Counted from the first letter of the stretch, positions 7,726 to 16,666 are shown. The stretch: DNA of 42,186 nt from an uncultured Olsenella sp. (GCA_900314535.1 OMVT01000019.1:1-42186), one strand, 5' to 3'. The notes: a model not told the origin generated them from the letters alone. Translations and numbers: made by a program.

Positions 7726-8645
7726 CAAAGGTCAAGATGGATGTCGATCTCGGCGGCGTGCATATGCAGAACCCCATCTGCACCGCTTCTGGCACCTTCG
7801 GCAATGGCCGCCAGTTCGAGAGCTTCTTCGATGTATCCGAGCTTGGTGCCATCACCTGCAAGGGTGTTGCCGCCGAGCCGTGGGCGGGAAATCCTGCACC
7901 GCGCTTGGCTGAGATCACCTCGGGCATCATGAATTCGGTCGGGCTCCAGAACCCGGGTGTCAGGGGCTTCATAGAGGAGTATGGCGAATATCTCGCCGGG
8001 CTCGATGAGCGCGGCTGCCGTGTCATCTGCCAGGTTGCAGGACACTCGATTCAGGAATACATCGATGCGCTCGACCTCTTCGAAGAGCTTGCGCCCTTCG
8101 CAGCGGGATTCGAGATCAACATCTCCTGCCCGAACATCGCCTGCGGCGGCGCTGCCATGGGCGCCACGCCTGAAGCGGCAGCTGAAGTCGTCCGTGCCCT
8201 TCGCCCGCATACGAAGCGGCCGATCCTCGTGAAGCTTGCGCCGCACGATGTCGCCGATATCGCTCGTGCCTGCGAGGCAGAAGGCGCCGATGCCCTGACG
8301 CTCATCAACACGATTCCGGGCATGGCAATAGATGTGAGGACGTACAGGAGCAGGCTCTCGCGGCCGACGGCTGGCGTCTCGGGCCCCTGCATCCATCCTA
8401 TTGCCGTGCGCATGGTCTGGGAAGCGGCACACGCCGTGAAGATTCCGATCAACGGCGTCGGTGGCGTCATGACTGGCGAGGATGCGGCAGAGTTCCTGCT
8501 GGCAGGAGCGACCGCTGTCTCGGTCGGCACAGCCAACCTCGTCGACCCTGTGGCAGCACCGCGCATTCTTTCCGAGCTCGAAGCCTGGGCAGAGTCCCAG
8601 GGTGTCAAAGATATCCACGAAGTGATAGGAGCATGCAGATGCTGA
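7722..8645 (+). CDS. pyrD: Dihydroorotate dehydrogenase, class 1B catalytic subunit
   Basis: A 307-residue FMN barrel that oxidises dihydroorotate to orotate. NPICTASGTFG near the N-terminus, the MNSVGLQNPG loop and the active-site cysteine in NISCPN (C136) define the class 1B type that pairs with PyrK. GVGGVMTGEDAAEFLLAGA binds FMN phosphate. ATG 7722 overlaps the end of pyrK in an AATGA arrangement; an in-frame start at 7584 would lie inside pyrK and is not credible. Confidence 0.95.
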   Translation: MTKVKMDVDLGGVHMQNPICTASGTFGNGRQFESFFDVSELGAITCKGVAAEPWAGNPAPRLAEITSGIMNSVGLQNPGVRGFIEEYGEYLAGLDERGCRVICQVAGHSIQEYIDALDLFEELAPFAAGFEINISCPNIACGGAAMGATPEAAAEVVRALRPHTKRPILVKLAPHDVADIARACEAEGADALTLINTIPGMAIDVRTYRSRLSRPTAGVSGPCIHPIAVRMVWEAAHAVKIPINGVGGVMTGEDAAEFLLAGATAVSVGTANLVDPVAAPRILSELEAWAESQGVKDIHEVIGACRC

Positions 8646-9358
8646 GCGAAGCCGAAGCACGCAATGCCGTGATAACCGCCCTCGACTGCGGACGCGACGA
8701 GGCGCTTGCCCTTGCCGATACGCTTTCTGGCCATGCGGGCTGGGTCAAGGTCGGCATGACCCTCTACTATGCCTGCGGACCGGAGATCGTCTCCGAGATG
8801 CACCGGCGCGGCCTCAAGGTCTTCCTGGACCTCAAACTCCATGATATTCCGCACCAGATCAGGGGCGCTGCCGAGGCAGCATCGCGTGCAGGTGCAGATA
8901 TCCTCTCGGTCCATGCCCTGGGCGGTGCCGAGATGGTGAAGGCAGCCCGCGAGGGTGTCGAGGCGGCAGCGAAAGACCGCGACGAGCGCACGAAGATCAT
9001 CGCGATCTCGGTCCTCACGAGCATGGACCAGGCAGCCCTTGCCTCTATCGGCGTGGCTGATTCCGTTGCCAATGAGGTTGCACGTCTTGCAAAGCTTGCC
9101 TATGGTGCAGGAGCCGATGGCATGGTCTGCTCTCCGCAGGAGGCTCATGAGCTCCGCGAGCTTCTGGGACCTGATGCGCTCGTCGTGACGCCAGGTGTGC
9201 GCCCCGCAGGCTCTGCCGTAGGCGACCAGAAGCGCATCGCGACGCCGGCGTCTGCCGTCGCATCCGGTGCCTCGAAGCTCGTTGTCGGACGTCCGATCAC
9301 GCAGGCTGAAGACCCGGCAGCAGCCTTCGAAGCCATCGTCTCTGAGCTCTGTGCATAG
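8639..9358 (+). CDS. pyrF: Orotidine 5'-phosphate decarboxylase
   Basis: A 239-residue decarboxylase that makes UMP. The catalytic charged network is in FLDLKLHDIP (D64, K66, D69). TALDCGRDEAL is the N-terminal substrate motif, and GVRPAG plus the closing VVGRPITQAEDP bind phosphate. AGGAG at 8627-8631 sits 7 nt before ATG 8639 but only 1 nt before an in-frame ATG at 8633, so 8639 is chosen. It overlaps pyrD by 7 bases and is the last pyr gene here. No pyrE follows, so orotate phosphoribosyltransferase must be encoded elsewhere. Confidence 0.95.
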   Translation: MLSEAEARNAVITALDCGRDEALALADTLSGHAGWVKVGMTLYYACGPEIVSEMHRRGLKVFLDLKLHDIPHQIRGAAEAASRAGADILSVHALGGAEMVKAAREGVEAAAKDRDERTKIIAISVLTSMDQAALASIGVADSVANEVARLAKLAYGAGADGMVCSPQEAHELRELLGPDALVVTPGVRPAGSAVGDQKRIATPASAVASGASKLVVGRPITQAEDPAAAFEAIVSELCA

Positions 9359-9545
9359 AAGCTTCTTCAGAGCGGGGCGAATTTCGTAGGAGTTGTGTAA
9401 AGTCCCTGCGTAAAGCCCGATGTTTGGCATATCTGCACTTGCAAAATGCCTGATGGATTGCGAGACTATAGTATCGCATGATGGGTTTGAAGCAGCTTCG
9501 GCACCTAGAAGAGGTGCCTGCATGCGTTTCCAGTTTGGAGGAACA
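9359..9545 (+). promoter_or_regulatory. Intergenic leader of mihF: candidate -10 and 5'-UTR hairpin
   Basis: This 187-bp gap has no gene. TATAGT (9467-9472) is a fair -10 box but lacks a convincing -35. Downstream, GGCACCT (9500-9506) / AGGTGCC (9512-9518) forms a hairpin without a T run, so it is a 5'-UTR structure rather than a terminator. GGAGG (9538-9542) is the mihF ribosome site. I find no clear terminator after pyrF. Confidence 0.35.
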
Positions 9546-9854
9546 ATGGCTCTCCCTCAACTTACCGACGAGCAGCGCAAGGAAGCATTGGAGAAGGCAG
9601 CTGCCGCGCGCCACGCACGTGCAGAGCTCCGCGAGAAGATCAAGAACGGCCAGGTCACGCTTGAGGAGGTCCTTGATTCCGACGATCCTATTGCCGCCCG
9701 TCTCAAGGTGAGCGCTCTCATCGAGTCCCTTCCGGGATACGGCAAGGCCAAGGCAGCCAAGATCATGGCTGAGCTCGGCATCTCCTCCACGCGCCGCGTC
9801 AAGGGTCTCGGTGCCCGCCAGCGCGAGCAGCTCATCGAAGCGCTCTCCAAGTAG
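9546..9854 (+). CDS. mihF: Integration host factor, actinobacterial type (mIHF)
   Basis: A 102-residue nucleoid protein, the size of Mycobacterium mIHF, which bends DNA and shapes nucleoid structure. An N-terminal charged helix (TDEQRKEALEKAAAARHARAEL) precedes the S13-like helix-turn-helix. A helix-hairpin-helix motif SLPGYGKAKAAKIM (61-74) contacts the DNA backbone, and GLGARQREQLIEAL ends the protein. ATG 9546 follows GGAGG closely. The family is restricted to Actinobacteria, supporting the lineage call. The gmk GTG overlaps its TAG, the same mihF-gmk-rpoZ order seen in many actinobacteria. Confidence 0.95.
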   Translation: MALPQLTDEQRKEALEKAAAARHARAELREKIKNGQVTLEEVLDSDDPIAARLKVSALIESLPGYGKAKAAKIMAELGISSTRRVKGLGARQREQLIEALSK

Positions 9855-10432
9855 TGGGCGCGACACCACGACTTTTTGTCATTTCCGGACCGTCGGGCGC
9901 AGGAAAGGGCACGCTGCTTGCAGAGCTCCGCAAGCAGCGCCCGGACCTGGGCTTGACGGTTTCGGCTACTACAAGAAGTCCACGGCCCGGCGAGGTCGAC
10001 GGCACATCGTACTATTTCCTGTCTGACGAGGAGTTCCGCCGCCGCATCGCGGCAGGGGAGTTCGTCGAGTGGGCAGAGGTCCATGGGCATCTCTATGGCA
10101 CGCTTGTGAGCGAAGTGAAGCGTCTCCTTTCTAAGGGGCATTCGCTCGTGCTCGAGATCGATGTCCAGGGAGCGCTCAACGTCCGCAAGGTCTATCCGGA
10201 TGCCGTGCTCATCTTCATCGAGCCGCCTTCGATTCAGGCGCTCGAGGAGCGCCTGCGTGGACGTGGCACCGAAGACGAGGCATCGATCGAGCTCAGGCTC
10301 AAGAATGCCCGCCACGAGATGGAGCTCGCGGACCAGTACGATGCGCGTATCGTCAATGACACTGTTGACCGTGCGGCACAGGAGCTTGGCTCTGTGATGC
10401 GCCGGTTCGAGATGGATGGAGGTTCCCATTAA
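9854..10432 (+). CDS. gmk: Guanylate kinase
   Basis: A 192-residue enzyme phosphorylating GMP to GDP. P-loop SGPSGAGKGT (11-20) is followed by the GMP-binding TTRSPRPGEVDGTSYYFLS segment. LEIDVQGALNVRK and IFIEPPS are the later family motifs. It begins with GTG at 9854, overlapping the mihF stop by one base, and its TAA overlaps the rpoZ ATG. Linked to rpoZ as in many bacteria. Confidence 0.95.
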   Translation: MGATPRLFVISGPSGAGKGTLLAELRKQRPDLGLTVSATTRSPRPGEVDGTSYYFLSDEEFRRRIAAGEFVEWAEVHGHLYGTLVSEVKRLLSKGHSLVLEIDVQGALNVRKVYPDAVLIFIEPPSIQALEERLRGRGTEDEASIELRLKNARHEMELADQYDARIVNDTVDRAAQELGSVMRRFEMDGGSH

Positions 10433-10716
10433 TGTCCGTCATCAAGCCTGAAATCGACAACCTGCTCGACAAGACCGAGCACAACCCGTTCCTGCTCTGC
10501 TCGATGGCATCGAAGCGTGCCTGCGATATCAACAACATGATCCGCGGCCAGCATCTGCGTGTCGTCGACGTCCAGGACTTCGACGATATCACGACCGTCG
10601 TCTCCGGCGAGGACCCTGTCTCCATCGCAATGAAGGAGATTGAGGATGGCACCCTCGGATTCGTGAAGGATGACTTCGATGAGGCCATCAAGGGCGCAAA
10701 CAAGTCGGTCTTCTGA
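10432..10716 (+). CDS. rpoZ: RNA polymerase omega subunit
   Basis: A 94-residue omega subunit that helps beta-prime assembly. IDNLLDKTEHNPFLLCSMASKRACDINNM carries the conserved ASKRAxDIN core. The C-terminal region VSIAMKEIEDGTLGF matches the family's ALEEI..G.L segment. One-base overlaps with gmk and thiI mean all four genes from mihF are probably one transcript. Confidence 0.93.
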   Translation: MSVIKPEIDNLLDKTEHNPFLLCSMASKRACDINNMIRGQHLRVVDVQDFDDITTVVSGEDPVSIAMKEIEDGTLGFVKDDFDEAIKGANKSVF

Positions 10717-11975
10717 TGAGCGAACGCGTCTGTCTTGTCCACTACCACGAGATCGGCCTCAAGGGGAAGAACCGCTCCATCTTCGAGAACCAGCTCGTGA
10801 CGAATCTGAAGTGCGCCCTGCGCGACACGCCTCTCAAGTGCGTGAAGCGCATCTGCGGCTATATCCTCGTGACCTTCGAGGGCGGAGCGACCCGCGACTA
10901 CCAGGACCTTATCGGCAAGGTTCCGGGCGTTGCCCGCGTCTCGCTTGCCCATGAGTGCCCGCGTGACCTCGCGGAGTACTCCCAGGCTGCCATCGTCTCT
11001 CTCGGCGAGGCACAGAGCTTCTCCACCTTCAAGGTCCATGCACACAAGTCTTCGACCGACTATCCGGTCCATACCCTCGATATCAACCGCCAGGTGGGCG
11101 CAGCCCTCTGCGAGGCCTTCCCTGACAAGAAGGTCGACGTCCACAACCCCGATGTCACGGTCCACGTGAACGTCGTGCAGGGCTCGGTCTATGTCTACGC
11201 CGTCTCCGAGAGGGGAGCAGGCGGCCTTCCTGTCGGCACTGCCGGCAAGGTTGTGACGCTTCTGTCCTCTGGCTTCGACTCCCCGGTCGCGACCTGGATG
11301 CTCGGACGCCGTGGCGCCATCTGCGTGCCCATCCACTTCTCCGGCAGGCCCATGGTGTCCGATACGAGCGAATGGCTCACGCAGGATATCGTCAAGGCCC
11401 TCGCACCTTCCGGCGTCGTCGGCCGTCTCTACGTAGTGCCCTTCGGAGCGCGCCAGCGCGAGATCTCTCTTGCGGTCGACCAGAAGCTCCGCATCATCAC
11501 GTACCGCCGTGTCATGTTCTCCGTCGCCGAGCGCATAGCACGCATAGAGGGTGCCAAGGCACTTGTCACGGGCGAATCGCTTGGACAGGTCGCCTCCCAG
11601 ACGCTCGAGAACATCGCTGCTGTGGATGAGACCGTATCCATGCCGGTGCTGCGTCCCCTCATCGGATCCGACAAGCAGGAGATCATCGAGCGCGCACAGC
11701 AGATCGGCACCTACGATATCAGCTGCCAGACGGCTCCTGACTGCTGCACGCTCTTCATGCCGCGCCGTCCCGAGACGCATGCAAAGCGTGCCGAGGTGCA
11801 CGAGGCCTGGGATTCCTTCGATCATGAAGCGATGATCGAAGATCTCGTCGACCACATCGAGTATGTGGACTTCGACCAGTGCCCAAGCTACCGTCCTCCC
11901 CGCAAGCTTCGTGTTCGTCATGAGGAGCTCGCACCTGCCGAGTGGGAGAAGAAGGGCCTCGTGTCAGAGGGCTGA
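10716..11975 (+). CDS. thiI: tRNA 4-thiouridine synthase ThiI (no rhodanese domain)
   Basis: A 419-residue tRNA sulfurtransferase. N-terminal ferredoxin-like segment with EIGLKGKNR, then a THUMP domain (about 60-165), then a PP-loop ATPase domain with LLSSGFDSPVATW (182-194). The usual SGGFDS is SSGFDS here, a small change. CQTAPDCCTLFMPRRPETHA is the typical C-terminal motif. At this length it lacks the rhodanese domain that carries the catalytic cysteine in Escherichia, as do many Gram-positive ThiI proteins, so sulfur transfer must use another cysteine. ATG overlaps the rpoZ stop. Confidence 0.92.
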   Translation: MSERVCLVHYHEIGLKGKNRSIFENQLVTNLKCALRDTPLKCVKRICGYILVTFEGGATRDYQDLIGKVPGVARVSLAHECPRDLAEYSQAAIVSLGEAQSFSTFKVHAHKSSTDYPVHTLDINRQVGAALCEAFPDKKVDVHNPDVTVHVNVVQGSVYVYAVSERGAGGLPVGTAGKVVTLLSSGFDSPVATWMLGRRGAICVPIHFSGRPMVSDTSEWLTQDIVKALAPSGVVGRLYVVPFGARQREISLAVDQKLRIITYRRVMFSVAERIARIEGAKALVTGESLGQVASQTLENIAAVDETVSMPVLRPLIGSDKQEIIERAQQIGTYDISCQTAPDCCTLFMPRRPETHAKRAEVHEAWDSFDHEAMIEDLVDHIEYVDFDQCPSYRPPRKLRVRHEELAPAEWEKKGLVSEG

Positions 11976-12006
11976 GCTGGCCTTCTGCGACCTTCCGCAA
12001 GATCTT

Positions 12007-12022
12007 TGCCAGATGTCTGGCA
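12007..12022. repeat. 16-bp palindrome upstream of comEA
   Basis: TGCCAGATGTCTGGCA has 7-bp perfect arms around TG. It lies 71 bp before the comEA start in the thiI-comEA gap (11976-12092). No T run follows, so it looks more like a protein-binding operator or RNA hairpin than a terminator. Any role in competence control is a guess. Confidence 0.5.
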
Positions 12023-12092
12023 GCCCGAAGAACGCAATCCTGTCTGTCATATCGCCTTCCTCATCCAGTCTGGAGAGGGAGGCGACTTTTTC

Positions 12093-12857
12093 ATGGCACA
12101 GAGAAGGCTTCAGGACAGAACAGCATCGAGGCTCAAGGCACGGATGCCGCGGCTCAATCTTGGAAACAGGAAGGCAGCCTGCGCGCTCATAGCGGCAGGC
12201 TCTGCGGTGGCGCTCTTCCTGGCGCTTGCGGCAGCGATCAGGACCCCTGCCTTCACGGTGGACAAGAGTGCAGCCGTGAGCTCTTCGACGCCTGCAGCAG
12301 AGAAGACGAAAGATGCAGCATCTGCAAGCACGGATGCCAGCTCGGAGGATAAGGCACCAAGTCCGGTGCTTGTAGATATCGACGGAGCGGTGGCACATCC
12401 TGGCGTCTACGACATTGCCGGCACGACCGAGCGCGTGAAGGATGCGGTCGAGGCAGCAGGCGGGCTTCTGGACGATGCAGACACCGCAAGCGTCAATCTC
12501 GCGCAGGCTGTCACGGATGGCATGAAGATCCATGTGCCGAAGGAAGGAGAGGCATCCTCCTTTGCTGCCTCAGCGGCTGGCACTGCCTCAGGCTCCACTT
12601 CTGCTGCCGGCTCTTCGGGCACATCCAGCACCTTGGCGTCCTCTTCCTCCGATTCTGCATCTTCGGGCCTCGTCAACATCAATACCGCCACAGCCGAGGA
12701 GCTCGAGACGCTTCCTGGCGTCGGCGAATCGACTGCCAAGGCAATCGTGCAGGACAGGGAAGAGCATGGCGCCTTCAGCTCGAAGGAGGACCTCATGCGT
12801 GTCTCCGGCATAGGCGAGAAGAAGTACGCGAAGCTCGAGGCGAATATCTGTGTATAG
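12093..12857 (+). CDS. comEA: ComEA-like membrane-anchored DNA receptor for uptake
   Basis: A 254-residue DNA-binding protein of the competence machinery, expected outside the membrane. One transmembrane anchor (about 28-49, ALIAAGSAVALFLALAAAI), a Ser/Ala-rich spacer, a SLBB domain (VLVDIDGAVAHPGVYD onward), another Ser/Ala-rich linker, then a C-terminal helix-hairpin-helix pair with VNINTATAEELETLPGVG and VSGIGEKKYAKLE. ATG 12093 is preferred over an in-frame ATG at 12006 because GGGAGG (12077-12082) precedes it and the anchor then sits at a normal distance. It overlaps comEC, its partner channel. Confidence 0.92.
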   Translation: MAQRRLQDRTASRLKARMPRLNLGNRKAACALIAAGSAVALFLALAAAIRTPAFTVDKSAAVSSSTPAAEKTKDAASASTDASSEDKAPSPVLVDIDGAVAHPGVYDIAGTTERVKDAVEAAGGLLDDADTASVNLAQAVTDGMKIHVPKEGEASSFAASAAGTASGSTSAAGSSGTSSTLASSSSDSASSGLVNINTATAEELETLPGVGESTAKAIVQDREEHGAFSSKEDLMRVSGIGEKKYAKLEANICV

Positions 12858-15189
12858 GGAGCAGAAGCCGCCTGAGCGGCCATTTCTGCCTGAAACGCTC
12901 CTGGCGCTGCTCTCTGCCATCTATGCCTCGAGGCTCGCGCTCTTGTGCCTGCCGTGGGACGGCATAGGTGCAGAGGTGGAGGCAGCTGTAGCCGTATCGC
13001 TCGTCGTAGGTGCGCTCCTGTTCCTGCGCAGGCAGAAGATGCTTGCGGCAGCAGTTCTTGCCTGCACGCTCGTGGCGCTCATCTCCTCTGCTGCCTTCTG
13101 TGCCAGGACGGAGGATGCGGCAGAGGCACTTCAGGCAACAAGCGCCTCGAAGCTTGTCTTCGTCGTCGAGGGAGACAGCTCGAAAGGGACGAGCGGCTGG
13201 CGCTGCCGCGCTGCGGCCGAGGAGGATGGGCACACTGTCGGCGATGTCTGGCTTGTTGGCTCGCGGGAGCTCACAGCGGGGGAGCGTGTGCGCTGCATCG
13301 GGCGCATGAAGCCGCTTGCGGACGATGACTATGGGAGAAGCTCGTTTGCACAGGGCATCTGCTGCACGGTCAAGATGGTCCGCATCACCGGCAGGGATGA
13401 GCCTCAAGGACCGCGCGCACTGGTAGAGCATATCCGTACCGCAGGCAAAGACGCGTTTCTTGCATCGGATACGCCGGAGCGGGCGCTCGAAGTGGGGTCG
13501 GTCCTGGGCTTCAAGGCGCCGCTCCAGGAAGAAGGGCTCTCCGATCTCTTCTCTGCCTGCGGCGTCTCGCATCTTGTTGCTGTCTCGGGTGGACATCTTG
13601 CTGTCATAGCCTCTGCCCTGGCGGTCGTCCTCGGGTGGCTCCGGCTCTCGCCGAAGTGGCGCATCGCGCTCTCCATCACCCTCACCGGCATCTTTGTCGT
13701 TCTCTGCGGCTTGCCGGTCTCTGCGGTGCGTGCCTGGCTCATGGCCTGCGCTGCATCGGGAGCGGTGCTTGCCGGCAGAAGGAGCCATGCGCTCTCGGCG
13801 GTCTCTCTCGTGGGCCTCATCCTCGTCTGGGCATCTCCTGCATCCGCTGCCGATATCGGCTTTCTCCTGAGCGTCTACGCGGTCTGCGGGCTCTGCCTCT
13901 TTGCATCCTATCTGGCCTACGCGCTCACGCTCCTCGTGCCAGAGCTTCCCTGGCTCCATCGTGTGCCGAGACGCCTCATGCGCGCCTTGGGAAAGCTGCG
14001 CCAGAATGTGCTGGCGCTTCTTGCAGCGACGCTTGCCGCCCAGCTTGTCACGGCGGCACTCACCTCAGAAGTCTTCGGGACATTCTCGCTCGTGGCGCCT
14101 CTCGCAAATCTTGTCCTTGCGCTTCCGTTCTCCTGCATGATCGCACTGGCGCTTCTGGCCTTTGTGGTGCTCCCGCTCCCATGGCTCTCGCATCTCCTTA
14201 TGGCAGGAGCAGATCTCTTTGCCGGATTCTCGCTTGCTGCCGTCAGGTTCCTTGCCCATCTGCCCTATGCAAGCATCTCGATTGCAGCTACGACAGCGGT
14301 GCCAGAGATCGTCGTCCTGGCATTTCTTGCGCTCTGGCTTGCCGCCTGGCCCGAGCTCTCTTCGGCCTGGCTCAGGCGTTGCGCTATCGCCTGTGCCTTC
14401 GGGCTTGCCTGCCTCATCGTCTCCTGGCGCTTCTTCGCGCCGGCACGGCTTTGCATCCTTGATGTCGGGCAGGGTGATGCGATTCTCGTGCAGGAAGGAG
14501 CCGCAGCGGTTCTTATTGACACGGGACCTGAAGGCGCGGTCGCAGAGACGCTCGAGAAGTCGCATGTGCTCCATATCGATGCGGTGGTGCTCACACACCT
14601 GCATGACGACCACACAGGCGGGGTGAAGGATCTGGGAAGCGTCGCTCCGGTCGGCACGGTCTATGTCGCCGAGGGCGTCAAGGGCTCCATGAGCGAGACG
14701 CTCAGAGGAGAGATAGAGGAGCTGACCGGAAAGGATGCAGAGGAGATCTCTGCAGGCTCTGTGCTCCATGCTGGCGGCTTCACGATGCGTATGGTCTGGC
14801 CAAAGGCGGATGTCACAGGGGAGGAGAACGGCGACTCCATCGAGCTCGTGCTCGAGCATCCAGAAGGAGGCGGCACCTTCAGAGCACTTCTGACGGGCGA
14901 TGGAGAGGAAGACGAGCTCAGGCAGTTTGCAGATGAGGTCGGCGACATCGATGTCCTGAAGGTAGGGCACCATGGATCGGAGATTTCGATCGATGCAGGC
15001 GAGGCACGGGAGCTTGCGCCCGAGCTGGCCGTGGCCTCTGCCGGCGAGAGCAACAAATATGGCCACCCGACGGAGCAGTGCATCGAGACGCTCGAAGGGA
15101 CAGGCACACGCTTCCTCTGCACGAAGGATGTCGGCACGGTCGAGATACGTCCCCGTGAGGAAGGCTATGTGGTGTACACGGAGCGCTGA
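12850..15189 (+). CDS. comEC: ComEC/Rec2 DNA-uptake channel with metallo-beta-lactamase domain
   Basis: A 779-residue polytopic protein thought to carry single-stranded DNA across the membrane in natural transformation. N-terminal hydrophobic segment and DUF4131-type region, then the Competence domain with VSHLVAVSGGHLAVIAS and many helices up to about residue 530. A C-terminal metallo-beta-lactamase domain starts at LDVGQGDAILV (about 537) and contains THLHDDHTGG (582-591) and the later KVGHHGS, all metal-binding residues present, so the nuclease-like domain is likely active. GTG 12850 lies inside the comEA end (8-bp overlap). Full length, no frameshift. Confidence 0.95.
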   Translation: MYREQKPPERPFLPETLLALLSAIYASRLALLCLPWDGIGAEVEAAVAVSLVVGALLFLRRQKMLAAAVLACTLVALISSAAFCARTEDAAEALQATSASKLVFVVEGDSSKGTSGWRCRAAAEEDGHTVGDVWLVGSRELTAGERVRCIGRMKPLADDDYGRSSFAQGICCTVKMVRITGRDEPQGPRALVEHIRTAGKDAFLASDTPERALEVGSVLGFKAPLQEEGLSDLFSACGVSHLVAVSGGHLAVIASALAVVLGWLRLSPKWRIALSITLTGIFVVLCGLPVSAVRAWLMACAASGAVLAGRRSHALSAVSLVGLILVWASPASAADIGFLLSVYAVCGLCLFASYLAYALTLLVPELPWLHRVPRRLMRALGKLRQNVLALLAATLAAQLVTAALTSEVFGTFSLVAPLANLVLALPFSCMIALALLAFVVLPLPWLSHLLMAGADLFAGFSLAAVRFLAHLPYASISIAATTAVPEIVVLAFLALWLAAWPELSSAWLRRCAIACAFGLACLIVSWRFFAPARLCILDVGQGDAILVQEGAAAVLIDTGPEGAVAETLEKSHVLHIDAVVLTHLHDDHTGGVKDLGSVAPVGTVYVAEGVKGSMSETLRGEIEELTGKDAEEISAGSVLHAGGFTMRMVWPKADVTGEENGDSIELVLEHPEGGGTFRALLTGDGEEDELRQFADEVGDIDVLKVGHHGSEISIDAGEARELAPELAVASAGESNKYGHPTEQCIETLEGTGTRFLCTKDVGTVEIRPREEGYVVYTER

Positions 15190-15224
15190 TTCCGTCAGAA
15201 TGGAGAAGAGCAGAAAGGGGAGCC

Positions 15225-16205
15225 ATGGGAAAGGCGAGTACGCTCCTGCCGGTCTATCTTGTCATCGGCACGAACGAGATCAAGCGCGAAGAGGCAATAC
15301 GGCGCATGAAGGCAAAGCTCGATCCAGGCCTTGCTGCCTTCAATCTCGACGAGCTTGCAGCCGGATCTGTGGCTGAGCCCGATGCGCTCAAGGCAAGCCT
15401 CGATGCGATGCCTGCAGGCGATGCCTTCCGTCTTGTGATCGTCTCGGAGGCAGACAGGCTCGCCAAGCCCGTTCAGGAGATGCTTGTCTCCTATCTCAAG
15501 AATCCGAACCCGACGACCGTGCTCATGCTCGTTGTGGGTGCCCTTCCCAAGGGATCGGGCTTCACGCGTTCTGCGCTCTGCAAGGCCGTGAAGGCAGCAG
15601 GTGCGCATTCTGTCATCGACTGCACGCCGCCGAAGCCCTGGCAGCTTGCAGGAGAGCTTGTTCAGAAGGTGGCACCCCAGCTAGGCATCACGCTCGACCG
15701 CGATGCAGCAGAGGAGCTCGTGAAGCGCTCCGGCACCTCGCTCATGCTGCTCAGAAACGAGATCTCCCAGCTCGGCAATCTGGCATCCGAGCCAGGGCAT
15801 GTGACGCTTCGGGACGTCGAAGCGCATATCGTGCGCACGGAGGGCATCAAGCCCTGGGAGCTTGCCGATGCGGTATCGGCCCGCAACGTGAAGGGCGCGC
15901 TTGAGCTGCTTTCCGGCATGGACCAAGGAAGCTATATCGGATCTCTGAGCTATCTCGAGGGCAGGATACGCGAGCTCATCTGTGCGAAGTGCCTCGATGA
16001 GCGGGGAAGCGGAGCAAGCCTTGCCGCAGAGCTCGGAAAGCAGGACTGGCAGGTGAAGAATCTCAGGGGCTGGGCGAGGAGGTTCACGATCGAAGAGCTC
16101 GTCTCTGCCTTGAAGTCCTGTGCCAAGGCAGATTCTGGCCTCAAGAGCGGAGCCGACCCCAGGGATGCAATGGTACGCCTTGTCCTCGGCATCGCCCAGG
16201 GCTAG
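15225..16205 (+). CDS. holA: DNA polymerase III delta subunit
   Basis: A 326-residue clamp-loader subunit that opens the sliding clamp. It begins with the family pattern LLPVYLVIGTNEIKREEAIRRM. The middle has IVSEADRLAKPVQEMLVSYLKNPNPTTVLML. The C-terminal AAA lid and collar regions are helical and close with DPRDAMVRLVLGIAQG. ATG 15225 follows AAAGGGGAG. Position just after comEA-comEC is the usual order in Firmicutes and Actinobacteria. Confidence 0.92.
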   Translation: MGKASTLLPVYLVIGTNEIKREEAIRRMKAKLDPGLAAFNLDELAAGSVAEPDALKASLDAMPAGDAFRLVIVSEADRLAKPVQEMLVSYLKNPNPTTVLMLVVGALPKGSGFTRSALCKAVKAAGAHSVIDCTPPKPWQLAGELVQKVAPQLGITLDRDAAEELVKRSGTSLMLLRNEISQLGNLASEPGHVTLRDVEAHIVRTEGIKPWELADAVSARNVKGALELLSGMDQGSYIGSLSYLEGRIRELICAKCLDERGSGASLAAELGKQDWQVKNLRGWARRFTIEELVSALKSCAKADSGLKSGADPRDAMVRLVLGIAQG

Positions 16206-16215
16206 TGTCCAAAAG

Positions 16216-16249
16216 AAAGGCCCCGGTGCCAGCACGCACCGGGGCCTTT
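16216..16249. terminator. Bidirectional terminator between holA and rpsT
   Basis: A 14-bp perfect stem AAAGGCCCCGGTGC (16216-16229) / GCACCGGGGCCTTT (16236-16249) with a 6-nt loop. The A/T ends make it work on both strands, so it can stop both the comEA-comEC-holA transcript and the convergent rpsT transcript. Confidence 0.92.
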
Positions 16250-16271
16250 GCATTGCCTGGAATGAAGAAGC

Positions 16272-16538
16272 CTACTTCTGGAGGGTATTCACGAGCTTCT
16301 GGACGCCCGACTTGCGCTGGGCAGCCTGGTTCTTGTGAATGACACCCTTGGATGCAGCCTTGTCGAGCTTGCGGTTCGCTGCGTAGGCAGCGGTCTGTGC
16401 AGCCTCGGCGTCGCCTGCTGCCACAGCCTCGCGGACCTTCTTGACGTAGGTCTTGAGCTCGGAGCGGACTGCCTGGTTGCGGACGCGGGCCTTCTCTGCC
16501 TGCTTGATGCGCTTCTTCTGCGACTTGATGTTTGCCAC
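16272..16538 (-). CDS. rpsT: Small ribosomal subunit protein S20
   Basis: An 88-residue basic protein that binds 16S rRNA. It begins [16 protein letters not shown] and ends [11 protein letters not shown], the standard S20 layout with conserved [12 protein letters not shown]. The start is GTG at 16538 with AAAGGAA just upstream on the - strand. It is the only complete - strand gene in the window. Only this short part of the long - strand open frame covering 16272-18617 is real. Confidence 0.96.
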   Translation of the reverse strand: MANIKSQKKRIKQAEKARVRNQAVRSELKTYVKKVREAVAAGDAEAAQTAAYAANRKLDKAASKGVIHKNQAAQRKSGVQKLVNTLQK

Positions 16539-16628
16539 GGTGCGGTTCCTTTCAGTGCTTTGAGATGAGGCCTCTCTTTGGGTCGGAAGTGGGGTTCCGC
16601 ACCCGGACACGGCGAGGTCAACCACGAG

Positions 16629-16637
16629 AGTATAGCA
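16629..16637 (-). promoter_or_regulatory. Candidate extended -10 promoter of rpsT
   Basis: Read on the - strand this is TGCTATACT, a TGn-TATACT extended -10 with five of six consensus bases. It lies about 90 bases before the rpsT GTG. No strong -35 is visible. It faces away from the lepA candidate promoter some 30 bp off. Confidence 0.45.
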
Positions 16638-16666
16638 GACTCTCGAGCGAGCTATCACGTGCACTT

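Noticed and set aside
10716..11975. ThiI without rhodanese domain as a truncated gene
   Set aside because: Many Gram-positive ThiI proteins end here; the frame closes naturally after the usual C-terminal motif.
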